Origin: Benincasa hispida
Lineage: Eukaryota; Streptophyta; Magnoliopsida; Cucurbitales; Cucurbitaceae
Assembly: GCF_009727055.1 (NCBI RefSeq)
Contig: NC_052353.1
Span: 61,346,630 to 61,410,629, forward strand
DNA length: 64,000 nt
Reading direction: 5' to 3'
The position numbers and the translations under genes are program-made. The notes under the pieces were generated by a model. The model had not been told where the DNA came from, ran no database searches, and saw only the letters and a list, made by a program, of their open reading frames with translations. Shown here one piece after another: positions 1 to 10,170 of this stretch; position 1 is the first letter of the stretch; every line of letters begins with the position of its first letter.

Positions 1-1076
1 ATTGTAGGGGTGAACAAATGAGATCATATACAAGTTAGAGAGTCGTTAGTCTATTCACAGACATACTTAGATTTAGAGGACGGAGATGAGCTAGGAGACG
101 AAGAAGCCGGGAGATCATTCCTGAACAGATCGAGAGACTACCGGAAAGCGCTACAAGGAGAGAGGGCCAACATTTGCGAGAGCAAGAATATTCATCTGGA
201 TAGAGTTGGAGTGAAAAAGACAGTGTAAAAGGCCACGGGAAGCAAGACATTGCTTACCGGGCTTCTTATCTCTAAATTCCATTGTCATTTTGTATTCAAC
301 ACTTTATTTATAGAAAATAGAAATCTCATTTCAATCTATGTTCAATCTCTCCACATTTCGCATGAGTAGCTAAATTTTCGAATGGGTTGAGAAGTATTTA
401 GTTGGCATGACCTAAGATTTACATTTTATGCAATCATCTTGTCTTATGTATGCGTCATTCGCCCTTTAGAGATTACTTGAGAGAGTAGTCTAAAGATAGA
501 ATCTAGACTTGAGAGAGTCAGATTAGAATCGCATAAGCAAGAAATAGAGAATTAGACATAAGTTCTATCGCTATTTACTCATCGGATGGAACTAGAAATA
601 GGATATGATAGTATGCAGTCACCTTGTTTTATGTGTGCATCATGCATCATCGCATTGACAAGAAAAGAGGCTTAGACATAAGTCCTATCGACTTTTTTGT
701 ATACAACGCATACGTCTTAGCAATAGAAATTATGGCATTTGCATTGAGAGATGACATGCTGTTGTTTGTGGGTAGCATGATCGCATAGCTTGTACCTAAT
801 CTTAGGAAGTGTTAGCTAAACCCCTTCTCAACCCGTTCACCGCATACCCATTGTAACTCTCGATTTCATCAACTCTTTGTTCGAACTCCATCGCATAGGA
901 AGCATTCTTTATCAAAACACCATCCAACTTATTTTTTTTCACCACCACAAGAGAATCAAGCTAACTATCGCATATTTACTCAGTAGTCCCTGTGTTCGAC
1001 CCTGGACTTACCAGGAAACCTAGTGAGGCTTATACTTGGGTTTTATTAGAAAAACTTGCATGTGCAACGCATAACA
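1..1076 (+). repeat. 5' LTR of Athila-type element, left part outside window
   Basis: This stretch matches 5570-6665 almost base for base, so it is the right-hand part of the 5' LTR of the element whose 3' LTR lies at 4740-6665. About 830 bp of its left end, including the position of the sdh3 insert seen in the 3' LTR, lie outside the window. It ends in AACA, a little before the primer binding site. The 3' LTR has a short tandem duplication of about 21 bp near 6080 that this copy lacks. The small minus-strand reading frame at 35-250 has a counterpart at 5603-5818 only because the LTRs are copies; nothing in it looks like a gene. Confidence 0.9.
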
Positions 1077-1131
1077 CATCACCGCAAACTTATACTATAA
1101 TCGCATCACAATTTACAACGCATCAAGTTTT

Positions 1132-1149
1132 TGGCGCCGTTACCTGGGA
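1132..1149 (+). other. Primer binding site, tRNA-Asp type
   Basis: TGGCGCCGTTACCTGGGA closely matches the complement of the 3' end of plant tRNA-Asp(GTC), which ends in the bases CAACGGCGCCA. This primer is usual for Athila/Tat Ty3-gypsy elements. It lies 55 bp after the apparent LTR end, farther than in most retroelements. Confidence 0.8.
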
Positions 1150-1361
1150 CTACGACAGTACATATTGCGCTAACAGTAAACCTTTTGATTTTCTTTGCAG
1201 CTTTTGACCTCTGTGCACTACCATTCCTTTGGTAAGGGAAGAAGCAGACGTTGCATGAGCAAAGGACACGTTCCTAAGCCTAACTACGACCCATAGATCG
1301 AAAGAACGTTCCAAAGAAGATAGAGAACCAACCGCTGACAACAAGAAGAAAGAACTCCAAA

Positions 1362-2680
1362 ATGGCGGAACAACCGGTAGAAAGAGCCACAAACGCAAAC
1401 AACATCATGGTAGACCCCATTCTCCTAGAGAACGACCGCAATAGACCCATCCGGGACTATGCGTCACCTAACCTATATGATTTCTCCCCAAGAATCATGA
1501 GGCCAGCTCTGAATGGATCGAGGTTTGAGATGAAGCCAATTATGTTACAGATGATCCAGACAGCCGGACAGTTTGGTGGAAGATGGGGCGAGGATCCGCA
1601 CCCATCTCCGGAGTTTTATTGAAATATGTAACACTTTTGTGTTCCCAAATATCTCAGCTGAAGAAGTTCAACTAATGCTGTTCCCATTTTCATTATGCGA
1701 TCAAGCAAGGAAATGGGCCAATTCCCTCGAGCCAGGAGAGATAACTTCGTGGGAACAGGTTGTAGAGAAGTTCATGAAGAAATACTTCCCTCCTACAGAG
1801 AATGCAAGAAGAAGGAAGTTAATCACAAATTTTGAACACGAAATAGACGAATCGTTCAGCGACGCGTGGGCAAGGTTTAAGAGATTGGTGCGAGATTATC
1901 CACACAACGGATTACCAGATTGTCTCCAGATGGAAATATTTTATCACGGTTTGAACCCTACATCGCAGACAGCTGCCAATTGGCAGCAGCTGGTGGTCTG
2001 CTTGACAAAACTTATGATAAGGCAAAAAATATTCTTGATCACATATCAAAGAATCGTGAAGGCTGGCAAGAAAGCAATCAAAGAGTAAAACTTCGAAAAG
2101 GTAACACAAACAATGGGGCCATTGCATCTCTACAAAATCAAATGAATGCGATGATTAATCTGTTACAGGGCATCGCAATCAACAACCCTAGAACGCAAAG
2201 GGGGAAGGTCAACGAAACTGAACAGACGAGCATGAGTTGTATTACTTGTGGAGAATCGCATAAGATTGAAGAATGTCCAAGGACCCGCAGTCAGTATACT
2301 TCATAAAGAACAACCCTTTCTCTAATACATACAACCCCGGGTGGAGAAACCACCCCAAATTCGCTTGGAAAAATAATCAACAACAGAGTTATCAACCTAT
2401 GGTGCAAAAAGAAGGACCGCCAGGATTTTTCCAGCGAACGAACGGTCAACTGCAACATCAAGCCAGCAGCTCGCAAGCACTGCCATCTTCCTCTTTAGAG
2501 CGCCTATTAAAGCAATACATTGAAAAGAACGAGATGGTCCTCCAAAATCAGGCGACTTCCTTCCGCAATTTAGAGATCCAAATAGAACAGATTGCGGGAG
2601 AGTTGAAAAATGGACCGCAAGGGACACTGCCGAGCTCAACTGAGGTCCCTTGCAACCCGGGAAACACAGGAAAGGAGTAA
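1362..2680 (+). pseudogene. Athila-type gag, frameshifted
   Basis: Gag packages element RNA in cytoplasmic particles. The reading passes through three frames: it starts at 1362, continues in a second frame from about 1573 to 1975, in a third to about 2280, and in a fourth segment to 2680. The middle carries the retrotransposon gag core (RKWANSLEPGEITSWEQVVE, then a KYFPP motif and a HGLNP motif). A CCHC-like knuckle, C-x2-C-x4-H-x4-C, is read near 2239-2280. The C-terminal part includes a glutamine-rich stretch, a coiled-coil-like segment, and the LPSSTEVP motif that precedes protease in this family. The start at 1362 is the first in-frame ATG after the leader. At least three frameshifts make it non-functional. 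Confidence 0.85.
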
Positions 2681-3117
2681 TGCCTAGCAGTCTCCTTGCT
2701 GAGCGGAAAGACGACAGTGGCAAGAAGGGAAAGAGACCCAGCAGAGACCAATCCGAATGCAAATGGAATCACAAAAGAACCCGGTTGGACACAAAGAATC
2801 AGAAGAGCCTGAGCGATTGAACCAGAAGTGCGTCACCTTCAATCCTCACATTAGAACACGAAACGGAGAAGCGTACAACTACCACAATCCTGCAAAGATT
2901 GAAAAAAGCAAAGATAATGATGAAGAAAGATCGCTTTACAGTGTCGTAACGCAACAAAACTAAAACACTTAATCCCACCAAAGATGCACAACCCAGGAAG
3001 CTTCACGATACCTTGCTCAATTGGGCAGGGGTCTACATCGACCAAGCACTTACTCTATCTTGGGGCGAGATATAAATTTTAATGCCATTCTTCAACTCTT
3101 CAAAACAACATTGAATT

Positions 3118-3400
3118 TATGGAAATTTTGACGCCCACGACGGAGACTCTCCAGCTTGCGGACAGGTCCCTAGTACACCCTGAGGGAGAGTTGAAGGATG
3201 TCTTGGTCACAATTGATAAATTCATTCTAAGGGCAGGCTTCATCATTCTAGATCATGAAGTGGACGAAGATGTGCCTATCATATTGGGATGACTATTTCT
3301 ATCTACTGGTCGTACTTGAATTTATGTGCACAAAGGAGAGATCACGATGAGGATCAATGGGAAGAAGCTCAGGATTGAGGCGATCAACATCCCAGAGGAT
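3118..3400 (+). pseudogene. Aspartic protease remnant of Athila-type element
   Basis: Translation gives a recognisable part of the retroviral-type aspartyl protease of Athila elements: a LQLADRSLVHPEGELKDVLV segment, then DKFILRAGFIILDHE, then DEDVPIILG. A stop directly follows the IILG motif, and another sits shortly after it. The catalytic DSG/DTG part, which should lie upstream, is not recognisable. It follows the gag remnant in the order normal for gag-pol, and the rest of pol is missing. Confidence 0.75.
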
Positions 3401-4727
3401 CAAGAAAAGGAGAGAAAACCTCCGTGGACTTGAAAAATCCAGATTGAAGAAGAAACAAGCAGTTCTTGCATTGATATGTGACACAAACTCATAAGGGACG
3501 CTTTTTTTTTTTTTAGTATCCTTTTGATATCTTTCTTTCATGAACTTACTTGACCTTTTTGTACAACCACTACTCTTCAAAATTATCAACTCTGTCTTTC
3601 ATATTTTTTTACCCTCTTGATATTTAGTAATGATCGTAGTAAACGATTGCGGTGGAGCTACGTGATAACCTAAAAACTTGTGACCAGTTCAATTAGCCCA
3701 TCGCAATCGAGGAATCGACCCACCGCAAAGAAGGATGCGATCACAAATGATGTAGGCAACAGAGTAAATTTGGGAGTTGTATCTTTCTTTGACTCTTCTA
3801 TTCCAAATTTTGCACTTCTCGCTTCTCATTTTAATATTGCTAAATTTTATCATAGCACCCTCTTTAGTTTGACGCAATCATTAAATTTTGATTACTTTAT
3901 TTAGTCACCGCATTCTTCCTCATACCAATTATGATTTCAATGATGAAATTTATGTCTTTATTTCTTACTGCATGTACTAGAGTCAACTTAATTTTAGGAC
4001 AATCAATTCATGAAACATTTCTAAAAGTCAGCAGTTCACTAGCTTTCTTTCAAAATGAGTTTTACGAAATTTCCTGAGAGCATCGCATGAGTTACTTTAG
4101 TCTATCAGCAATGAGGACATTGCTGTGTATAAATTTGGGGGTGCTAGTATTTGTTCTCAACCTTGCTACTTTTAGAAATTTCAACTAAAAAAAAAAATCA
4201 TAACGTTGAGATCGGATCCCGCTCATAGTTGGATGTTCGCATGATACCCGTGGGGGCAAGCCAAAACGAAGGTAGGAATCGTGATCAACGCATAAATCAA
4301 ATGATCGCAACTCTGCTGCCAAATGGACACGAGTTTAGACTGAGAAAGATCACCTTACTCGTAGTTGGATGCTCGCATGACACCCGTGGGGGCAAGCCAA
4401 AACGAAGTCAGGCACTTGGATCAGCGCAAGATCACAAAAAAAAATATCTAAACAGCGCAAGGATAAAAATCATTTAGAAACACCCCGGTTGGAGAAAGTT
4501 TTGAAATAAATCAAGCGATGTCCTGGAAACGAGTAAAGTTTTTTTTTAAGGTTAAACTTGCGGTCCTTAAAAATTAAAAATATTTCAAGAAAATATTAGG
4601 ATAGAAATTAAGAAGGCATTGGTTCATGAAATTTGAATAAGGCACCTTGAGAAATCTAGGTAGGGTAAAGGCGGTTGAATCTTTAAAGAAAATCTTTAGT
4701 TTATGCTTGAGGACAAGCATTGTTTTA

Positions 4728-4739
4728 AATTTGGGGGTA
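4728..4739 (+). other. Polypurine tract of Athila-type element
   Basis: A TTTGGGGGTA run directly precedes the TGATAACGGG start of the 3' LTR, after a GAGGACAAGCATTG segment that is typical of Athila/Tat 3' ends. It would prime plus-strand synthesis. A second very similar run (AAATTTGGGGGT, preceded by a related GAGGACATTGC segment) sits near 4093-4143. Confidence 0.75.
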
Positions 4740-4856
4740 TGATAACGGGTAGAAATACACGTTATTATAGCGCAAATAAGTAAAACAATGTGAGAATGCG
4801 ATGGTAAAAATATACAATATCATGTCCAAAAGCGCCAAACTGAAGAAATTGCGATC

Positions 4857-5117
4857 GCGAACCCCATTATACAGATGATAGGACAGGGCTAAGGTAGTAA
4901 TCTCGACGGAGATTAGGAAGATTGAATATGAATAAAAGAAGAATCTGTAGAAATTCTCATAGGTGAAGCAAATCAAACCCATTTTCAGACAAAGAAGATA
5001 AAAAAACAAAACGAGAGTGGCTAGGAAAGCCCCCGAGATTCTATGGGAAATTGGAAACGTCGAAGTGAGCTGTGGCTTATAAATAGGAAGATGAGGAGAT
5101 AACGGGCGAAAGTTCAT
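4857..5117 (-). pseudogene. sdh3: Mitochondrial succinate dehydrogenase subunit 3 fragment captured in an LTR
   Basis: The minus strand encodes about 87 residues closely resembling the N-terminal two-thirds of plant mitochondrial SDH3, the cytochrome b560 membrane anchor of respiratory complex II. Recognisable pieces in order are RPLSPHLPIYKPQLTSTF, HRISGAFLAT, YLLCLKMGLICFTYENFY, and SYHLYNGVR. HRISG holds the conserved Arg of the quinone pocket. The His of SYHLYNG corresponds to the usual heme b ligand. Two hydrophobic membrane segments are visible. Homology stops right after GVR; the third helix is missing and replaced by LTR sequence. The frame is open from 5171 to 4725 with 17 extra N-terminal codons unlike SDH3. 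It lies antisense to the LTR, upstream of the LTR TATA box. The type is the mitochondrially encoded one, so I infer mitochondrial DNA capture, not a functional nuclear gene. Confidence 0.87.
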
Positions 5118-5546
5118 CATTCTATTTATTAGATGAGATTGATGTTCTCTGCTCGCGGCGCATGCGACCATCGCATAAAAGTAGCTAATTTACTTATTTT
5201 GTGTAGGAAAAATGCATTGGTGTAAGTAAAATTGAGATCCAAGGAATTAGGCGTTCGTGAGCTTGAAAGATTGCGATCGCAAAGTCATGCAATCGTATGC
5301 GATCGTGAGAGATTGCTCAAGAAGGTGGCCACATAAAGACTGCGCATCAAGGTGACAACATAATATATCATGATGGGATGGAAAGCTTATGATGGTCGAA
5401 TCCGAATTTTGTTAACAAGCCATTAAAGCTACACTGTAGGAAGTACACTTAACTTTTAGTGACCATTAATCGGCGCATCAGAGCAGGAGATTTAATGATC
5501 GCCCATCATTGCAATCATTAGAGAGAAAGGCCGCTTCATCTTGAGC

Positions 5547-5556
5547 TCTATAAATA
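5547..5556 (+). promoter_or_regulatory. LTR TATA box
   Basis: TCTATAAATA lies in the middle of the 3' LTR, about 15-25 bp before the point where the window's partial 5' LTR begins. It is the best candidate for the pol II core promoter of this LTR, with transcription expected to start near 5580. Confidence 0.6.
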
Positions 5557-6665
5557 CCGGAGGCCACCATTGTAGGGGTGAACAAGTGATATCATATACA
5601 AGTTAGAGAGTCGTTAGTATGTTCATGTACATACTTAGATTTAGAGGACGGAGAAGAGCTAGGAGACGAAGAAGCCGAGAGATCATTCGCGGACAGATCG
5701 AGAGACTGTCGGAAAGCGCTATAAGAAGAGAGGGCCAACACTTACGAGAGCAAGAAAATTCATCTGGACAGAGTTGAAGTGAAAAAGACAATGTAAAAGG
5801 CCACAGGAAGCAAGACATTGCTTACCGGGCTTCTTATCTCTAAATTCCATTGTCTTTTTGTATTCAACACGTCATTTATAGAAAATGGAAATCTCATTTC
5901 AATCTATGTTTAAACTCTCCACATTTCGCATGAGTAGCTAAATTTCCGAATGGGTTGAGAAGTACTTAGCTGGCATGACCTAGGATTTACATTTTATGCG
6001 AACATCTTGTCTTATGTATGCGTCATTCACCTTTTAGAGATACTTGAGAGAGTAGTCTAAAGATAGAATCTAGACTTGAGAGATTAGAATCTAGGCTTGA
6101 GAGAGTCAGATTAGAATTGCATAAGCAAGAAATAGAGACTTAGACATAAGTTCTATCGTTATTTACACATCGCATGCACCCTAGAAATTGGATATGATAG
6201 GATGCGGTCACCTTGTTTTATGTGTGCATCATGCATCATCGCATAAACAAGAAAAGAGGCTTAGACATAAGTCCTATCAACTTTTTCGTATACATCGCAT
6301 GCGTCCTAGCAATAGAAATTATAGCATTTGCATTGAGAGATGACATGCTGTTGTTTGTTGGTAGCATGATCGCATAACTTGTACGTAATCTTAGGAAGTG
6401 TTAGCTAAACCCCTTCTCAACCCGTTCACCGCATACTCATTGTAACTCTCGATTCCATCAACTCTTTGTTTGAACTCCGTCGCATAGGAAACATTCTTTA
6501 TCAAAACACCATTCAACTTATTTGTTTTCACCACTGCAAGAGAATCAAATTAACTATCGCATATTTACTCAGTAGTCCCTATGTTCGACCTTGGACTTAC
6601 CAGAAAACCTAGTAAGGCTTATACTTGGGTCTTATTAGAAAAACTTGCATGTGCAACGCACAACA

Positions 6666-7162
6666 ATTGCTTCCTCTTCCTGAAGTTTAACTTTAGATCT
6701 AACACTACTGGTTTTGTCATCCATCCCTTTGTGCTCGAAAAGTAAGAACTGATGTTCAAAATAATCTTTCAATGAGTCTATGATTTCACGTGTAATGGCC
6801 AAGTTTTCAACCCTTTTGGCCAAAGCATTAGGTATGTTAGCCAAAATGTGAAGTCGGGCTAATGAATTAGCCTTCATCCCCAAATCATATACATTGCGAA
6901 CACTTCGTGGTGCATCAAGGGTCGAGACTTGAGGACATTCCTCAACCATGACAAATTCGAGGTCGTTTACTACGAAATACGTTTTGCATGACTCTTTGCA
7001 TTGTATGTAATTGGTCAAATTAAAGGCATTCAACGAAAATACTAACACAATACTAAAAACAAAAACACATTGACCTACGTTAGGTTTTAAGCAAATACCT
7101 GTTGAAAAAACAAACAACATCCAATAAGGTTTAGCAAAACTAACATGAGCCCCGTGTGACAT
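6666..7162 (-). pseudogene. Copia gag, N-terminal part, truncated
   Basis: The minus-strand frame contains copia gag features: a VMVEECPQVS motif, then RSVRNVYDLGMKANSLARLHILANIPNAL, then ITREIIDSLKDYF. This matches the gag-polypeptide (UBN2-like) domain. The first 60 or so residues of the open frame are leader read-through rather than gag. The frame stops at the Athila insertion point, so the nucleocapsid zinc knuckle and all of pol are missing. A related gag copy is at 60566-60760. Confidence 0.75.
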
Positions 7163-8879
7163 CTAGTTTCACAATGATGCTTCAAAGGTTTAGGACAAAA
7201 TCCGCCGAAGGGAGGTTAATTATCCCTCCTCTGAATTGAGAAATTCTCAACCAGTCATTAATACCAGAACAACTTTTGCTTCTATAATGACTAGCCATAA
7301 TTGATTTGATCAAGAGATCATTAACTTACTTAACAACCTCCCGTAAGTGTGACCCGTCATTTTAGGCCCTAGAGATCCGCCTGAAGAAGCCTATCCCAAG
7401 GAAAAAAATTCGATTGGGGCAAAACCTAAAGCGGCCCTATCCATTTCTGGAGTTCACCTTGATCTTGACCAACTACACAAAACCCATCCGAAGGGGGACA
7501 CACCTAAGGTGCCACGAGGGAGTAAAAAATTATCTCACGGTGTGAACCAATGACAGAGACGGTAGGACATGTTGACACATACCCTTCACCCACTTACTAT
7601 AAACACTCTCTCCATCCACCTTGATATTGACTCATGTAAACACCATCTGTAGAGGGATACTCCCAGGCACCACAAGGCCAAGCATGAATCTCACGACGTG
7701 AACATTCAGGGAGAAACATGAGTGGAATCATTGACATATCATATACATCTCTTCCTCCCACTAAGTATTTTATAACCTAGGGTTTAGTTTACTTAGAAAA
7801 AAAACACGGCTAAGAATTTTAACTAAGTGACTTTTTAGGTTTTCCCAATAGTAACTTTTATCTTGGATAGTTGAAACAACTTTTGATCATCATCCATTAA
7901 ACTCTTTAACAGAGTCTTCGACCAATTTTCGCATGCTTGTAGAAAATCTATCTAATTCACCTTTCCAGGTAGGTTCCCAGGTAGGGGTGTTCCGTTTCCG
8001 TCAGCTTAAGTACCCCAGCCTAGATAGAACCCGCCTTAGACAAAAGGTCCCTTATAGATAGATTTAATACAATTTTAATCTTTTATGCCAATCAATTTAA
8101 TCCTATTAAATTGATTTAAAAAGATTAAACTAGATTACTAATCCCATTAGAACCTTTGAACTTAGGTCTATCTCAATCTAATTTTAAAACCCTTTTAAAA
8201 ACATTAGTTCACCCTAAGTCCGCATATATCTCTTTCTTATCGACTTTAGTTCTAATTTCCTTTTTAACACTTATAACGGAAACAACCAAAACCACACAAC
8301 ACAAAGCTAAACACATACAAGGTATTCATAATGCTTATAAACAACCTAAGTGTCATGCTCCATGCATTGTTCATTCATTGTTACCTTTTTATATAACATT
8401 TATACAAACAAGCAACGAATAAAGCAAAACATGCTTCCATTCACCCTTATACTATAACGTTTATAATAAAAGGATGGTGCATGAATATGCTCACTGCATG
8501 CACAAATATAACTCTTATATTTCTTGATGCATGCACATGCTTTCAAGTAATTTCTTCATTCAATATTATAACATTTATAATACATGATGCATGAGTAATT
8601 GCACAACCTAAGGTGGGTTTTAAATCTATATGTCAAACACTTTGCCATATAAACCACATACATCTCATGTATAATAAACAAATGTTGATGAACAGGATAA
8701 AATTGTCTCAAAATCCTCTAAACAAAAGCTAACTATTACAAAAACAAGGAGTCTCCGGTTCAAACAGGCGAACCGGTCTTGAACCATCCAGGTGAAGCAA
8801 CACATTTCCATTGATCGTGTACCAAACTTCCCCGCGTTCGTCTACACAAAAGAACAAATGCTTTGCTCAATCATTTACC

Positions 8880-9230
8880 AACGGTCCCAGAGCTAAATTA
8901 TCGTTTAGCAACGATCATGTACCTTTTACTATGCGATGAAGCATGATAATTCGTGCCAGGTGCGCTCCGCATAACGCAAGCCTTATACGATCGTCTAAAC
9001 GATTGCTGAGCGACGGCCTTTTACTAAAACAATGAGCATCAATATGGTCCCACTACGATCGGCTACCCTTCAGCGTCTTGCGATCGAGACAACCAACGCC
9101 CCGGGATAGAGTAAACGATTTACCCTAGCTAAACGATGGTTTAGTAAATACTACCACGATTGTATAAGAAAAATCTACACGATCATTTAGATAAATCCCA
9201 ATGATCGTTTACCTGAGGCTACACGACATG
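8880..9230. repeat. Degenerate CGATCG/TAG motif array in Copia-3 leader
   Basis: The tract holds many irregular copies of short words such as ATCGTTTAGC, AACGATC and CGATCGTCTAAACGAT, in both orientations. Similar arrays occur at 21110-21345, 55215-55570 and 61800-62455. The copies are too irregular for a strict tandem repeat. Confidence 0.7.
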
Positions 9231-9450
9231 ACCAACTCTTGACTTCTTCTTTGCTAAGAACCGCATCTCGATGCTTTCAAAACTTCATCATGAACAACTC
9301 GACTAACTCAAACACTTTGAATTACAGACTCGATAGCATGTTAATTATGCTAAAAACATAGGGGCCCTTATAAATCAACACTTTGTAATTAAAAAGAAAG
9401 CTTTAAACAGAGACAATTTAACTTGTAAACATTCATCAATGCCATCCACA

Positions 9451-9783
9451 AAGATAAAACTCCTTATGAGCTTTTTAATAATAAAACTCCTTATGAGCTT
9501 TTAATAAAAAAACTCCAAATATTAACTATTTCAAAAGTCTGTTGTTGCAAATGTTTTATTTTGAAAGACAAAGGAAAACTTGGAAAGTTTGAGTAAAAAA
9601 CGGACATTGGCATATTTCTAGAATATTCTACATGAGTAAAGCATAGAGAATTTTTAATAAAAGAACTCATGTACTTAAAGAGTCAATGAATGTTGTTTTT
9701 GGTGAAACACATGTTGCCATTAATAAAGTTTCTGCTAGTGATGGAATTAGAAATACTTTGAAGATCTTAGTATTTAAAGATAG
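9451..9783 (+). repeat. Inverted repeat, left arm (copia fragment)
   Basis: This segment is the reverse complement of 10469-10771, with some substitutions and a small internal tandem duplication of about 28 bp (AAAACTCCTTATGAGC twice). Both arms derive from the integrase-to-RT linker of Copia-2. This arm is flipped relative to the rest of that minus-strand element. Confidence 0.85.
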
Positions 9784-10170
9784 AACTTCGGGGTGAAGGT
9801 GGCTTTCTCTTTTATTGATTGCTCAGATGGGATGGCTTTAATTCCTTGACTGATGCACCAAATATTTGGTCCACGAAAAAGCTGAATGTACTTGTTATCG
9901 TTTAGCGGCTATCAACTTAATTTGGATTCGACCGTCATCAACTTTCTATCCCATCACGATTAATTATGCCTTTCACCTAGATGCGCCCACCAAGTTGCGG
10001 CAATCCTTCTTGAGCAAATGTTTGTGAACACAATCACCCAAAGCCTTGCGGTAATGTTGCGCTCGACCAATGATTTCCTATGATCGTAGTTTTCGCCTTG
10101 CGTCAACGCATATTCTGCATAAAAATACAAAAATCAACTGTTCCTATGCGATGAACTCATGCGACCGCAA
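9784..10170. other. Spacer between inverted repeat arms, no gene seen
   Basis: Nothing coding is recognised here. Words such as GCGATGAACTCATGCGACCGCA recall the Athila/gypsy sequence composition elsewhere in the window, so this may be an unrelated element fragment. Confidence 0.4.

Larger units (their letters stand above)
1077..4739 (+). mobile_element. Internal region of Athila-type Ty3/gypsy element, pol deleted
   Basis: The region runs from the 5' LTR to the polypurine tract. It holds a decayed gag and a short protease remnant. There is no trace of reverse transcriptase, RNase H or integrase, and no env-like frame. At under 3.7 kb it is much shorter than a full Athila interior, so I infer a large internal deletion and a non-autonomous relic. 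From about 3400 to 4739 I see no coding sequence. That stretch holds two copies, near 4226-4277 and 4360-4412, of a segment with the core CCCGTGGGGGCAAGCCAAAA, and two PPT-like runs. Confidence 0.85.
4740..6665 (+). repeat. 3' LTR of Athila-type element
   Basis: It begins TGATAACGGG after the polypurine tract and ends GCACAACA. Its right 1.1 kb matches the partial 5' LTR at 1-1076. The length of about 1.93 kb is typical of Athila LTRs. The right end abuts copia gag sequence at 6666, so the element was inserted into an older copia. The target duplication cannot be tested because the left end is outside the window. The LTR carries an antisense mitochondrial sdh3 fragment in its left third and a TATA box at 5547. 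Confidence 0.9.
6666..9450 (-). mobile_element. Copia-3 element fragment: gag start and leader, minus strand
   Basis: The minus strand reads leader then gag. The leader at about 7165-7880 is the reverse complement of 15390-16100 in the plus-strand Copia-3 relic. The part at 7940-8070 matches 61600-61720 in the third copy. The gag end at 6666 is cut by the Athila LTR. From 8060 to 8880 I see AT-rich leader with repeated ATAACRTTTATAAT-like motifs and no gene. From 9230 to 9450 there is unremarkable leader sequence. No LTR of this copy is present. Confidence 0.75.

Noticed and set aside
35..250. Small minus-strand reading frame, repeated at 5603-5818
   Set aside because: It is kept in both places only because the two LTRs are copies. 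It has no known domain and runs against the LTR transcript.
4229..4477. Open frame downstream of the Athila protease
   Set aside because: It only spans two copies of a short internal repeat and resembles no known protein.
4857..5117. A functional nuclear SDH3 gene with a new targeting sequence
   Set aside because: The 17 extra N-terminal codons do not look like a clear mitochondrial presequence, and the third membrane helix is missing.
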